Below are positions 33,325 through 45,654 of a DNA stretch of 64,000 bases, one piece after another. Both the position numbers and the translations under genes were made by a program. This DNA comes from JAHRAW01 sp965262585 (lineage in GTDB: Bacteria; Pseudomonadota; Gammaproteobacteria; Arenicellales; Poriferihabitantaceae), in assembly GCA_965262585.1 (NCBI GenBank), contig OZ253546.1:1426001-1490000 (forward strand), written 5' to 3'. How positions within the stretch are numbered: the stretch's first letter is position 1; each line of letters opens with the position of its first letter. Under the pieces are notes generated by a model. That model was not told the DNA's origin, made no database searches, and saw only the letters and a list, made by a program, of their open reading frames with translations.

Positions 33325-34404
33325 TCATTCCTTCCCCGGCATCTCCTTGATATAAACGTCCCATTTGGCGAATGGAATCTCTATGCCTTCTTCGGTGAAA
33401 CGCCGGTTGATTTCGGTTAGTAGCAAGTCTACCACCAGGCCGCGTTGGGATGGTTGTTCCACCCAGCAGAGTAGTTCGAAGTCGAGGCTGGAGGCGCCGA
33501 ATTGGCGGAAGCGGATGCGCGGTTCGGGGTATTGGCATACTTGGTCGTTGGCGACGGCGATTTCATACAGCACCGACTTCACCCGCGCAACATCGCTGGC
33601 GTAGGCCACGCCGACCGGAATGCGGATGCGGAATTTTGGATAGGGCCCGCCGGATTCGTTGACGACTTTGCTGTTGCCCATGATGCCGTTGGGGATGATC
33701 AACTCGACGTCGTCGCGGGTCAGCATGCGCGTGCTGCGGATGCCGATTTCGGTGATTTCGCCGCGCTCGCCGGTATCGAGGACGATGTAGTCGCCGATTT
33801 TGTAGGGCGCTTCGGCGAGGATGAAAATGCCGGCGATAAAATTCGACAGCGTGTCCTTGGCGGCGAAGCCGATGGCGACCGCGAGCACACCGGCGGACGC
33901 CAGCCACGCGGTCATGTCCACGCCCCAGATTTGGAAGACGAGGTACAGGGCGGCGGCGGAAATGATCAGGAACGCCAGATTTTCAAACAGCGGCAGCGAC
34001 TGCTGGGTAACCAGTTGCTGGTGATGCGCCTGTCGCGCCGATGCTTTCAGCAAAATGCCCGACAGGCGCACGAAAAAGATCGTCCAGACGAAAATATTGG
34101 CGGTCTTGAGGGCGGACAACCCGACGCTTTCAATGGCTCCGCTGATGGGCGATATCGTCAACGCAGCGGCCAGCCCGATCATCAAAATCGAATAAAAAAC
34201 CGGCGGGTGCAGGATAGCGCTGATTTCGCTGCCGAGCCGAAAACGGATCTTTTGAGCGATGCGGAGCAAGCCCCGTTTGATGACCGTGGTGAGCAAGTAA
34301 GCGGCGGCGATGAGCGAGAGCAGGACGATTGCCGCCTGAACCCAAGGGCGTTCCGGAAACGTTTCCAATACGCCGATGATGTAAGCCCGGAGCGCGTCCA
34401 TCAT
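33325..34404 (-). CDS. mscS: MscS-family mechanosensitive channel
   Basis: About 359 residues. Several membrane helices lead to the pore helix and beta domain: TAWLASAGVLAVAIGFAAKDTLSNFIAGIFIL, then FKIGDY-like YKIGDYIVLD, GEITEIGIRSTRM and LIIPNGIMGNSKVVN (given in parts). It should release osmolytes on hypo-osmotic shock. The start is the ATG at 34404 which overlaps the upstream stop as ATGA; the reading frame further upstream is the shadow of that gene. Confidence 0.9.
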   Translation of the reverse strand: MMDALRAYIIGVLETFPERPWVQAAIVLLSLIAAAYLLTTVIKRGLLRIAQKIRFRLGSEISAILHPPVFYSILMIGLAAALTISPISGAIESVGLSALKTANIFVWTIFFVRLSGILLKASARQAHHQQLVTQQSLPLFENLAFLIISAAALYLVFQIWGVDMTAWLASAGVLAVAIGFAAKDTLSNFIAGIFILAEAPYKIGDYIVLDTGERGEITEIGIRSTRMLTRDDVELIIPNGIMGNSKVVNESGGPYPKFRIRIPVGVAYASDVARVKSVLYEIAVANDQVCQYPEPRIRFRQFGASSLDFELLCWVEQPSQRGLVVDLLLTEINRRFTEEGIEIPFAKWDVYIKEMPGKE

Positions 34405-35276
34405 GGCAAGTCTTTTCGTTGCAACCGGGTTAGCAGGCTGGAAGTGTCGTAACGGCTGCCGCCACCGGCCTGCACTTCGGCGTAGTACTCGTCGATAATT
34501 TTGCTGATCGGCAGATCGGAGCCGTTGCGCTTGGCTTCTTCGAAGCACAATTTGAGGTCTTTGCGCATCCAATCCACCGCAAAACCGAATTCGAACTGGT
34601 TGTCGATCATGGTTTCATGGCGATTGACCATCTGCCACGACTGCGCCGCGCCTTTGGAAATCACTTCGAAAACCTGGCGCGCATCGAGACCGGCGTTGAT
34701 GGCGAAAGCGACCGCTTCGGATAATCCCTGCACCAGCCCGCCGATGCAAATCTGGTTGACCATTTTGGTCAGTTGACCGGCGCCGGAATCGCCCATGCGC
34801 GTAACCGCTTTGGCGAAATTTTCAATGAACGGTTTGGCGCGATCAAAATTTCCCTGCTCGCCGCCCACCATCACCGTCAAAATTCCGTTCTCCGCCCCCG
34901 CCTGCCCACCGGAAACCGGCGCATCCAAAAACCCGAACCCGGCGGCGGACGCAACCGCGGCCAATTCCCGTGCGATGTCGGCAGAAGCGGTGGTGTGGTC
35001 GATGAACACCGCGCCTTTTTTCATTGCAGCGAAGGCCCCGTCCGGGCCGGTGGTGACGCTGCGCAAGTCGTCGTCATTGCCGACACAAGCAAACACAAAA
35101 TCGGCATCCTCGGCGGCGGCCGCCGGTGTGGCCGCAAGGACACCGCCGTGCTCGGCCACCCATTTTTCGGCTTTGGCCGTGGTGCGGTTGTAGACACAAA
35201 CCTGACAACCGCCAGCCGCCAGATGCCCGGCCATGGGATAGCCCATCACACCGAGACCGAGGAAGGATACTTTCAT
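34401..35276 (-). CDS. Beta-hydroxyacid dehydrogenase (3-hydroxyisobutyrate dehydrogenase / tartronate semialdehyde reductase family)
   Basis: 291 residues. N-terminal Rossmann domain VSFLGLGVMGYPMAGHL, substrate loop DAPVSGGQAGAENGILTVMVGG and catalytic-Lys segment GAGQLTKMVNQI place it in the GarR/MmsB family. Substrate choice between tartronate semialdehyde, 3-hydroxyisobutyrate and succinic semialdehyde cannot be decided. Its ATG overlaps the stop of the pentapeptide-like gene upstream and its stop overlaps mscS downstream, both as ATGA. Confidence 0.88.
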   Translation of the reverse strand: MKVSFLGLGVMGYPMAGHLAAGGCQVCVYNRTTAKAEKWVAEHGGVLAATPAAAAEDADFVFACVGNDDDLRSVTTGPDGAFAAMKKGAVFIDHTTASADIARELAAVASAAGFGFLDAPVSGGQAGAENGILTVMVGGEQGNFDRAKPFIENFAKAVTRMGDSGAGQLTKMVNQICIGGLVQGLSEAVAFAINAGLDARQVFEVISKGAAQSWQMVNRHETMIDNQFEFGFAVDWMRKDLKLCFEEAKRNGSDLPISKIIDEYYAEVQAGGGSRYDTSSLLTRLQRKDLP

Positions 35277-36496
35277 AATTTTCGTGTGAATTTCCTAAAT
35301 GCTACGATAGTTTGATAAATCAAAGTTGTTTCAATCAGCCGAAAAAGAAGATCGATTGAATTGGCGAGAAAATGCCAGTTCGCACGGTCAATGAATTCAG
35401 TTTTATGCGTTGGGTTTAAAAATATCGGAAATTCCTTCCAATTACCACAATCGAAGACGCTCATATTCAATGACAACAACAAGGAAATATAGAATATAAC
35501 CCCGGATCCTACAATCCAGATAATCGGACGAAACCAACTCAAGCCATAGTAGTTTGTCCGGCGATTGAATCCTAGTATGAATCTATCTAGCGCATTTTCT
35601 TTTGTGATGGACAATGTCTTCGAGTATGTCTCCATTTCTTTGGCGTAAAACCGAAGGGCTTGTGGCGCATCATTATTTTCCATCGCTACATTTTTTAGAA
35701 TTCTGTACACATCTCGCTTCTTTTTGTGGTCTGTATCGGTTTTACCTGTTTCAAAATCGAGCGGCCAGTTTAATCCGGTATATTTCAAGCCTGAAAATAA
35801 ATTATCTTTTATCAAGGCAGCTTTGTAACATCCCAAATCAACGCTCTGAAATTCACTGTTGGCAAGAGCCAAATCTTCCAATATAAGAAGGTCTCGTTTT
35901 TTCTTATTTTGATTTATGTTGTATAGTCGAAACTTTCCAATGTTTCGCAAATTGCTAATAATGAATGTATTAAAATTACAGACACCAATATTTATTTCCG
36001 AATCAGCGGGATTGTGCATATTTCGCAAATGAAAATAATTTACATCAAGATAACCCAGCCTAACCAAAACGCCTTTCCCAATCGTGTTGCCGATGAAAGA
36101 AAATTTTTCCATTTTTACTTTTTCCACCTCTCGCTTAAGTAGCCCGGCATCGATTTGTTCAGAATCACTTTGAGATATTTTTAATTTCCCCAAAAATGTG
36201 TTGCCAACTAATATGAATTCTTCAGCCTGATAATTAATAAATTCAACATCATGAAAAGTGCAGTTTTGTATTCGCAAAGTATCGCCAAAATCCATATTAT
36301 GAAACTCTACTTTTTCAGCGAATACTGCTCCAGCAAAACTATACTGCTCATCGGTTAATGTTCGTTGAAGTAATTCATTGTTCTGAAAGGGAAACAAAAA
36401 GACACAATCACGAAAATCGTTTATTCCTTCTTCGATAAGTTCTTCAAAATCATCGAGACTTTCTATTCTTTTTTTCCCATAAAATTTATCACTCAT
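35273..36496 (-). CDS. Pentapeptide-like/beta-helical protein with C-terminal membrane segments
   Basis: About 407 residues. Residues about 55-250 have regularly spaced short strands and Phe/Leu/Asn positions (FAGAVFAEKVEFHNMDFGD, IQNCTFHDVEFIN, FILVGNTFLG) reminiscent of a pentapeptide-repeat or right-handed beta helix. Two or more hydrophobic helices follow (WIVGSGVIFYISLLLSL and a C-terminal one). The ATG at 36496 has GGAG at a good distance; earlier in-frame starts do not. Strongly AT-rich relative to lptG and the dehydrogenase it is wedged between. Function unknown. Confidence 0.65.
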   Translation of the reverse strand: MSDKFYGKKRIESLDDFEELIEEGINDFRDCVFLFPFQNNELLQRTLTDEQYSFAGAVFAEKVEFHNMDFGDTLRIQNCTFHDVEFINYQAEEFILVGNTFLGKLKISQSDSEQIDAGLLKREVEKVKMEKFSFIGNTIGKGVLVRLGYLDVNYFHLRNMHNPADSEINIGVCNFNTFIISNLRNIGKFRLYNINQNKKKRDLLILEDLALANSEFQSVDLGCYKAALIKDNLFSGLKYTGLNWPLDFETGKTDTDHKKKRDVYRILKNVAMENNDAPQALRFYAKEMETYSKTLSITKENALDRFILGFNRRTNYYGLSWFRPIIWIVGSGVIFYISLLLSLNMSVFDCGNWKEFPIFLNPTHKTEFIDRANWHFLANSIDLLFRLIETTLIYQTIVAFRKFTRKL

Positions 36497-36562
36497 AGTC
36501 ATTCTCCAATTAATTCTCAATAAAAAGCCAAGCCCTAGATTTGCTTGCCGTCGTTGGATGCA

Positions 36563-37642
36563 CTACTTAACCCGCCGCATCATCACCACCGCCAGCGATA
36601 GAAACGCGATCATTGGCAGTGTGGCGCCGAGTGCGGGGGGGAGGTCGTAGGCTAGTACGATGTAGCCGAAGCCGCGGCTGGTGGCGTGGAATCCGAGGCC
36701 TAGCATGACGCCGAGGAACAGGCCGCGTCCGAGGTTGCCGGAGCGAATGTTGACGAATACGAATGGGATGGCAAGCACTACCATGACGGCGACGGACAAG
36801 GGCTGCATCAACTTATTCCAGAACACTAATTCGTATGAACTGACTTGCTGTCGGTTTTTTTCAAGGTGGCCGATGTAGCGGTTCAGTTGCGCCAGCGATA
36901 ACTGGTCGGGCTCGATCAAAAACGCCGACAAAATTAGCGGCGTTACGCCGGACTGCCATTCGAGCGTGTCCAGTTGTGCGGTGTCGACGTTGCCGTCCGG
37001 GTCGAACCGGGTTTGTTTTACATTGTTGATTATCCAACTGCCGTTTTCATATTTTCCATCGCTTGCAAAAACCAACGAGCGCAATTTTTTATCGGGGCCA
37101 AACTCGAACAATTTTATTCCCAGCAAGGTCAAGTCGGGCAACATCTCGGCGGCGTTTATGTACGTGTCGCGGTCGCGCATCCACAACCCGGAACCGGTTT
37201 GCTGTAGGGGGCTTTCTTGCGATGCTTGGGTCAATGCTTCGGCGCGTCCGCGCTGCGCTTGCAGGTCGGTTTTCGGGGCAATGAATTCACCAATCAGGAT
37301 GGCGGCGATGACTAACATGCCGCCGGTCTTCAACGCCCCGCTGGTGATTTGCAGCAGCGACACGCCGCCGGCGCGCATCGCAACCAATTCGGAATCGTTG
37401 GCTAACAACGACAAGCCGGTGATGGTGCCCAGCAACACCGCCATGGGGAACAATTCATACACGGTGCGCGGCATCGTCAGGACAAGATACGAGACCGCTT
37501 GCAACAATCCGTATTGGCCTTCGCCGAGGTCGCCCAACTGGTCGATAAAATTGACGAAGGTGAACAATCCCAACAACCCCAACAGGGTAATTAAGGTGTA
37601 TTGCAGGATGATCCCGCCGAGGTAGCGGTCGAGGATGGACAT
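36563..37642 (-). CDS. lptG: LPS export ABC transporter permease LptG
   Basis: 359 residues of the YjgP/YjgQ family. It starts MSILDRYLGGIILQYTLITLL (in two parts), has FPMAVLLGTITGLSLLANDSELVAMRAGG, a periplasmic jellyroll and three closing helices. Together with LptF and the ATPase LptB it extracts lipopolysaccharide from the inner membrane. Start ATG at 37642 overlaps the lptF stop as TAATG. The longer upstream reading frame is a shadow. Confidence 0.93.
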   Translation of the reverse strand: MSILDRYLGGIILQYTLITLLGLLGLFTFVNFIDQLGDLGEGQYGLLQAVSYLVLTMPRTVYELFPMAVLLGTITGLSLLANDSELVAMRAGGVSLLQITSGALKTGGMLVIAAILIGEFIAPKTDLQAQRGRAEALTQASQESPLQQTGSGLWMRDRDTYINAAEMLPDLTLLGIKLFEFGPDKKLRSLVFASDGKYENGSWIINNVKQTRFDPDGNVDTAQLDTLEWQSGVTPLILSAFLIEPDQLSLAQLNRYIGHLEKNRQQVSSYELVFWNKLMQPLSVAVMVVLAIPFVFVNIRSGNLGRGLFLGVMLGLGFHATSRGFGYIVLAYDLPPALGATLPMIAFLSLAVVMMRRVK

Positions 37643-38727
37643 TATGCCGGCCATCCCGGCAGCAGCCGCAAGTTGAGGTTGCGGCGGTGCAACAGGTACA
37701 GGGCGGAAGCGAGAAAGATCAGGTGAACCACCCACAAAGTCAGGTGCGGATTGACCTCTCCACGGCGAATCATGGCGACCGCGAAACCGAGGGAATTGGA
37801 ATAAGCGAAATAAACCAGCAGCGCCGCCAACATTCCGGGGAAACGGTTTTTGCGCGTGGTTATGGATGAGAACGCCAGCGCGAAGATCATCAAAACCGGC
37901 AGCATAACCACCTTGGAAATGCGCCAGTGTAATTCGCCGATGGCGGCGGCATTATGTTCCCTGAGCAGCGACCAAGTCGGCATTGCTTTGAGCGGCAGTT
38001 TACGCGCCGCCGGGCTGTTCGTTTGGAGCCGTAGCCCGTAGGTTTCGAAGGCAAGCGCGCCGTATTCGGCGGCGCCGGCCGTGCCACGGTAGCGAGTGCC
38101 GTTTTTCAGCACCAGGAAATCTTCGTTGGTTTTTTCATCGACGGTTTTGTGGCCGGTGGCGGCCACCAACACGCCTTCTTCGGTCTCGCCACGGTCGTAG
38201 ATAAAAATGTCGCGAAAGGCGCCGCTCTGCGGGTCATACCCTTCAAAAAAATAGACCCGGGCGTGGTCGCGGGTTTCGGTGAAGACCCCCGGCACCGCCC
38301 CGGAGACCTCGGCGTCGGCGCGCAAATCGTGCGCCACCGCCCGCGCCGATTCAGCCGCCAGCGGCGACAGATACAATGAACACAATGCCGTGACCGCCCC
38401 GACTACCGCGAATAGCACCAGTGCCGGCTGCAGGAACTGTTTCATGCCTATGCCGCAGGCGCGGATCACCGTCAATTCGTTGTCCCGAACCCAGCGTCCG
38501 AGCACTAACAGCATGGAAATATACAACACCAGCGGCGCGAGGATGTCGAGGTAGGTGATGGTCTTTAGCATCAATAGCAGCAACACGCTATTTGCCGGAA
38601 TGTCGCCCTCGACCGCCTGACGCAGGAAGCCCATCAGCCGGGCGACCAGAAAGATGGCCAGCAGGATGACGCTGACCGCGCCGCAGGTGTGCAGCACTTC
38701 GCGAATAAAAGCGCGGTGGATAATCAT
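37642..38727 (-). CDS. lptF: LPS export ABC transporter permease LptF
   Basis: 361 residues: MIIHRAFIREVLHTCGAV, ILAPLVLYISMLLVLGRWVRDNELTVIRACGIGM and the periplasmic domain (VLVAATGHKTVDEKTNEDFLVLKNGTRYRG, in parts) are typical of LptF. It lies divergently from pepA, the arrangement also found in Escherichia coli. Confidence 0.93.
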   Translation of the reverse strand: MIIHRAFIREVLHTCGAVSVILLAIFLVARLMGFLRQAVEGDIPANSVLLLLMLKTITYLDILAPLVLYISMLLVLGRWVRDNELTVIRACGIGMKQFLQPALVLFAVVGAVTALCSLYLSPLAAESARAVAHDLRADAEVSGAVPGVFTETRDHARVYFFEGYDPQSGAFRDIFIYDRGETEEGVLVAATGHKTVDEKTNEDFLVLKNGTRYRGTAGAAEYGALAFETYGLRLQTNSPAARKLPLKAMPTWSLLREHNAAAIGELHWRISKVVMLPVLMIFALAFSSITTRKNRFPGMLAALLVYFAYSNSLGFAVAMIRRGEVNPHLTLWVVHLIFLASALYLLHRRNLNLRLLPGWPA

Positions 38728-38815
38728 GGGAGCGCGGCACCGGGTTGGGCGGGGAAATTCCTCATAAAATTTCAGTGGCGACCGCGTTCAGCGATGCGCC
38801 AGTTGGCCGTAGCCT

Positions 38816-38824
38816 TGCTATAAT
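38816..38824 (+). promoter_or_regulatory. Extended -10 promoter for pepA
   Basis: TGCTATAAT is a perfect extended -10 element about 75 bp upstream of the pepA start, in the 170-bp divergent gap with lptF. No strong -35 is seen at normal spacing, which extended -10 promoters tolerate. Confidence 0.5.
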
Positions 38825-38897
38825 CGGCGCGCTCGGAATGTGTAGCGGTGAAATCATCACCATCGAAGTGTAATCCAATTTCCCATCAGGAGTAGGT

Positions 38898-40382
38898 ATG
38901 GAATTTTCAGCAAAGACCGCAAACGCCGCCACTATGGCGTCTCGCTGTCTAGTTATCGGAATGTTCAAGGCGAAAAAGCCCGAACTCACCGCCACCGGCG
39001 AACGCCTCGACAACGCCACGAAAAAACAACTCAGCACCGCCAGCCGGGGCGATCTGGATGGCGCGCTCGGCACCTATCAGATGATCTATGACTTGCCCGG
39101 CATCAAAGCCGAGCGGGTGCTGGTCATCGGCCTCGGCTCGAAGCGCGATTTTAACTTATCCACGATGCACCGTGTGGCATCCTCGCTGCCGAGTCTGCTC
39201 AACCACTTCCGCCTCCGCTCCGCCGACTTGTGCCTGCTGGAAGCGACCTATCACAAGGCCGACAGCCACCGCCGCGCGCGCAACTTCGTCGAAGCCATGG
39301 AAGATGGATTGTATCGCTTCACCCAAACCAAGAGCGGCACGCACCCGAAAAGCAAACTGACGCGCATCTCATTGTTGTGCGACCGCGCGGAGCGGGCCGA
39401 CGTGATTCGCGGAGTGCAAGAAGGCGTCGCAATCGCGCACGGCGTCAAACTGGCGCGCGATTACGCCAACCTGCCGGGCAATATCTGCACGCCGTCGTTC
39501 CTCGCCGCCGAGGCGCGGCGGATGGGCAAGCGTCTGGGGCTACGCACGACTATATTGAATGAAGCACAAATGAAGCAGCACAAAATGGGTTCGCTGCTGT
39601 CGGTTTCCCGTGGCAGCCGCGAGCCGGCCAAACTCATCATCATGGAATACAAAGGCGGCAAGCGCGGCGCGGCTCCGGTGGTGTTGGTGGGCAAGGGGCT
39701 GACCTTTGATGCCGGTGGGATTTCGATCAAACCGTCCTCCGCCATGGATGAAATGAAATACGACATGTGCGGCGGTGCGAGCGTCTTCGGTGCGTTGCAG
39801 GCGGCCGCCGAACTGCAACTCAAAATCAATCTGGTGGGCATCGTGCCGAGCAGCGAAAACCTTCCCGACGGCGCCGCCAACAAGCCCGGCGACATCGTTA
39901 CCAGTATGTCCGGCACCACCATCGAGATTCTCAACACCGATGCCGAAGGCCGACTGATTCTATGCGATGCGCTGACCTACGCCGAGCGTTTCAAACCGGC
40001 GGCGGTGGTGGATATTGCGACCCTGACCGGCGCGTGCGTGGTCGCATTGGGCCAACACGCAAGCGGGCTTTTCAGCGACTGCGACCAACTCGCCGAAGCG
40101 TTGCTGGCGGCCGGTGAAGCGAGCGGTGATCGCGCCTGGCGGATGCCGGTGTGGGACGAATACGACAAGCAACTGGACAGCAACTTCGCCGACCTTGCCA
40201 ACATCGGCGGGCGCGGCGCCGGGGCGGTTACGGCGGCGTGTTTCCTCAAACAGTTCACCGCGAAATACGACTGGGCGCACCTCGACGTCGCCGGCACGGC
40301 GTGGAACTCCGGCGCGAACAAAGGCGCGACTGGCCGGCCGGTGCCGTTGCTGGTCGAGTTTTTGCTGAACCGCCGGGATTAG
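38898..40382 (+). CDS. pepA: Leucyl aminopeptidase (M17), PepA
   Basis: 494 residues. Two-metal centre motifs KGLTFDAGGISIKPSSAMDEMKYDM and NTDAEGRLILCDALTYAE (each read in parts) are intact. N-terminal domain normal in length. PepA removes N-terminal residues and in enterobacteria also binds DNA in Xer recombination and carAB control; whether it does so here is unknown. First gene of pepA-holC-valS. Confidence 0.94.
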   Translation: MEFSAKTANAATMASRCLVIGMFKAKKPELTATGERLDNATKKQLSTASRGDLDGALGTYQMIYDLPGIKAERVLVIGLGSKRDFNLSTMHRVASSLPSLLNHFRLRSADLCLLEATYHKADSHRRARNFVEAMEDGLYRFTQTKSGTHPKSKLTRISLLCDRAERADVIRGVQEGVAIAHGVKLARDYANLPGNICTPSFLAAEARRMGKRLGLRTTILNEAQMKQHKMGSLLSVSRGSREPAKLIIMEYKGGKRGAAPVVLVGKGLTFDAGGISIKPSSAMDEMKYDMCGGASVFGALQAAAELQLKINLVGIVPSSENLPDGAANKPGDIVTSMSGTTIEILNTDAEGRLILCDALTYAERFKPAAVVDIATLTGACVVALGQHASGLFSDCDQLAEALLAAGEASGDRAWRMPVWDEYDKQLDSNFADLANIGGRGAGAVTAACFLKQFTAKYDWAHLDVAGTAWNSGANKGATGRPVPLLVEFLLNRRD

Positions 40383-40424
40383 TTGCGCCGGTTTGTCATA
40401 ACCAATAACCGAAGCCAACGACCA

Positions 40425-40862
40425 ATGACGGTACAAGTCGATTTTTATATACTCGCGCGCTCGACCCAGCGCGACAAAGATCAATACGCCTGCCGCATCG
40501 CCGACCTCGCCCACGGCCGCGGCCTCAAGGTCTATATGCAAACCGACGATGCGGCGCACGCCGAAGCCCTCGACAAAACTTTGTGGACGTTTTCCCAGGG
40601 AAGTTTTGTTCCGCATGCGATTTGCGACTCGCAAGCGTGCGATGCCGAGCGTTACCCGGTGCAGATCGGGGTTGGCGATGCGCCCGATGGCTGTCGCGAT
40701 ATATTGATTTCGCTGAAGCGCGAAGCACCGGCTGATTACGCGCGCTTTGGCCGCGTGGCGGAATTGATCCTCGACGAAGCCGCCGACAAATCATCGGGAC
40801 GCGAGCGTTTTCGTTTTTACCGCACCAACGGCATCGAGCCGAACACCCACAAGGTTGCCTGA
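40425..40862 (+). CDS. holC: DNA polymerase III chi subunit
   Basis: 145 residues: VQVDFYILARSTQRDKDQYACRIAD, QTDDAAHAEALDKTLWTFSQGSFVPH and the closing RFRFYRTNGIEPNTHKV (given in parts) match HolC, which links the clamp loader to SSB. The ATG at 40425 is used; upstream residues are poorly conserved. Conserved position between pepA and valS. Confidence 0.9.
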   Translation: MTVQVDFYILARSTQRDKDQYACRIADLAHGRGLKVYMQTDDAAHAEALDKTLWTFSQGSFVPHAICDSQACDAERYPVQIGVGDAPDGCRDILISLKREAPADYARFGRVAELILDEAADKSSGRERFRFYRTNGIEPNTHKVA

Positions 40863-40901
40863 TATGCCGCCGAAAAATCCGCGCCGCGCCCGCTAGCCGT
40901 C

Positions 40902-43796
<2,895 letters not shown>

Positions 43797-43802
43797 TGAA
43801 GC

Positions 43803-44348
43803 ATGGAGAACATTATGGCATTAGAACAAATAACACAATTAGTTCCCGTTTGGTCAAATATAGCGTCAGTGATAATAGGAGGCTTGATTGCCGCTGGCAC
43901 TGGTATTATCGGGTCTTTCATTTCTTATGGGTTGGACCGTAAATCATCTGCTCTAAATCTAAAACGAGAAAAACTTGAACAGTTGCTGGTTGCCGCACAT
44001 GAAAGCAAGCAGTGGTTAAGTGAAAAAAAGAACACTGACCTGTTTGATGAAACTAAAGATATAGGAGAATCTCCATTGTATCGAGTAGAGGTTATATCGA
44101 GACTGTATTTTCCTGAGATGGATGCCGACGTTCTAAATTTTTCACAAGCGCATGGTAATTATGAAATGTGGATTATTGGTGGCCAGCAGGAAAAACTCTC
44201 TAAGAAAAAAATTACTGCAGAACATCTGGAAAAACGCGGCCCCATTTATAAAGAATTACTGCTCACTCTTTTGATTCTAACGGACAAGGCATCTCATATA
44301 ATGAGCGAAATAATGAAATCCACCAGCCCCAAGCAAAAAACCCTGTGA
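43803..44348 (+). CDS. Hypothetical membrane-anchored protein downstream of valS
   Basis: About 177-181 residues (ATG at 43803 or 43815). One hydrophobic hairpin (SNIASVIIGGLIAAGTGIIGSFI) is followed by a charged helical domain; no family recognised. Starts 6 bp after valS in the same orientation and is AT-rich, like the passenger genes in the ATP synthase operon. Confidence 0.6.
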   Translation: MENIMALEQITQLVPVWSNIASVIIGGLIAAGTGIIGSFISYGLDRKSSALNLKREKLEQLLVAAHESKQWLSEKKNTDLFDETKDIGESPLYRVEVISRLYFPEMDADVLNFSQAHGNYEMWIIGGQQEKLSKKKITAEHLEKRGPIYKELLLTLLILTDKASHIMSEIMKSTSPKQKTL

Positions 44349-44370
44349 ACTAACCTCTAACACGACTACG

Positions 44371-45654
44371 CTATTTACGAATCACCCCTCTGGTATCAAG
44401 CAACAACGGACTTTTTTCTTTTATCAATCCGTAGTCAAATTTGTCGTGGTCGGTGCATATCATCACCAAATCGCTTTGTGTTAGCAATTCGCCGGAAAGG
44501 TTTTTGCTGTGTAAGTCAAAATCATAATTGCGTAGTTTGCCGATGTGGGGGACGTGGGGGTCGGAGTAGGTGATTTTGGCGCCTTTTTTGAGTAGTAGGT
44601 CGATGATTTTGAGGGCCGGGGATTCGCGCAGGTCGTCCATGTTTTTTTTGTAGGCGACGCCGAGGATTAGCACGGTCGCGTCTCGTACTGATTTGCCCGC
44701 GCGGTTCAATTCGGCCACCGCTTTTTCGGCATACCACGCGGGCATTGCGGTGTTGACTTGGCCGGCCAGTTCGATGAAGTTGCAATTTACGCCGTATTCT
44801 TTCGCCTTCCACACCAGATAAAACGGGTCGATGGGTAGGCAGTGGCCGCCGAGGCCGGGGCCGGGATAAAACGGGGTGTAGCCGAACGGTTTGGTGGCGG
44901 CGGCTTCGATAATTTCGTGCAAGTCCAATCCCATTTTTTCGGCGACTACTTGCAATTCGTTGACCAAACCAATGTTGACCGCGCGGTAGATGTTCTCCAA
45001 TAACTTTGTCATCTCGGCGGCGCGGGTGCTGCTGACCGGCACGACTTGGTCGATGACTTCGCCATACAAGGCGACGCCGACCTGCAAACAATTTGCGCTG
45101 TGGCCGCCGCAGATTTTTGCGATGGTGCGGGTGTCGAAGTTTGGGTTGCCCGGGTCTTCGCGTTCCGGCGAATACACCAGAAACAAGTCCTCGCCTACGG
45201 TGAAGCCGCGCGCCTCGATGCGCGGCAGCAGTTCCTCTTCGGTGGTGCCGGGATAGGTGGTGCTCTCGAGGGAAACCACTTGCCCTTTTTTCAGGTGCGG
45301 CGCGATGCTTTCGATGGTAGCGGTCACGAAACTTAAATCTGGCTCGCGGTGTTTGCCCAACGGAGTCGGCACGCAGATGATCAGCGCGTCTGCCTTCGCG
45401 GTCAGCGCGTAGTCGCAGGTTGCGGTCAGGCCGGTCGCGCGCGCGATCGCCGCATCGGGAATGCGCTCGATATAACTGCGCCCGGCGTTCAGTTTTTTTA
45501 CTTTGTGGTGGTCGCTGTCAAACCCAATGGTGGCGAACCCGGCCTCGGCGAAGCACAATGCCAGCGGCAGCCCGACATAGCCGAGCCCGTATATCGCGAC
45601 CACCGCTTCGCGGCGGCGTATTTTTTCGAGCAACTCGTTTTTGCACGCGCTCAT
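44371..45654 (-). CDS. UDP-sugar dehydrogenase (UDP-N-acetylhexosamine 6-dehydrogenase type)
   Basis: 427 residues. NAD-binding VAIYGLGYVGLPLALCFAEAGF, then VPTPLGKHREPDLS, LESTTYPGTTEE and the catalytic Cys segment GPGLGGHCLPIDPFYL. The CLPIDP variant and overall length fit the WbpA/TviB group that makes UDP-N-acetyl-glucuronate-like sugars rather than UDP-glucose dehydrogenase; this choice is tentative. Its ATG overlaps the stop of the epimerase gene (ATGA). Confidence 0.85.
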   Translation of the reverse strand: MSACKNELLEKIRRREAVVAIYGLGYVGLPLALCFAEAGFATIGFDSDHHKVKKLNAGRSYIERIPDAAIARATGLTATCDYALTAKADALIICVPTPLGKHREPDLSFVTATIESIAPHLKKGQVVSLESTTYPGTTEEELLPRIEARGFTVGEDLFLVYSPEREDPGNPNFDTRTIAKICGGHSANCLQVGVALYGEVIDQVVPVSSTRAAEMTKLLENIYRAVNIGLVNELQVVAEKMGLDLHEIIEAAATKPFGYTPFYPGPGLGGHCLPIDPFYLVWKAKEYGVNCNFIELAGQVNTAMPAWYAEKAVAELNRAGKSVRDATVLILGVAYKKNMDDLRESPALKIIDLLLKKGAKITYSDPHVPHIGKLRNYDFDLHSKNLSGELLTQSDLVMICTDHDKFDYGLIKEKSPLLLDTRGVIRK

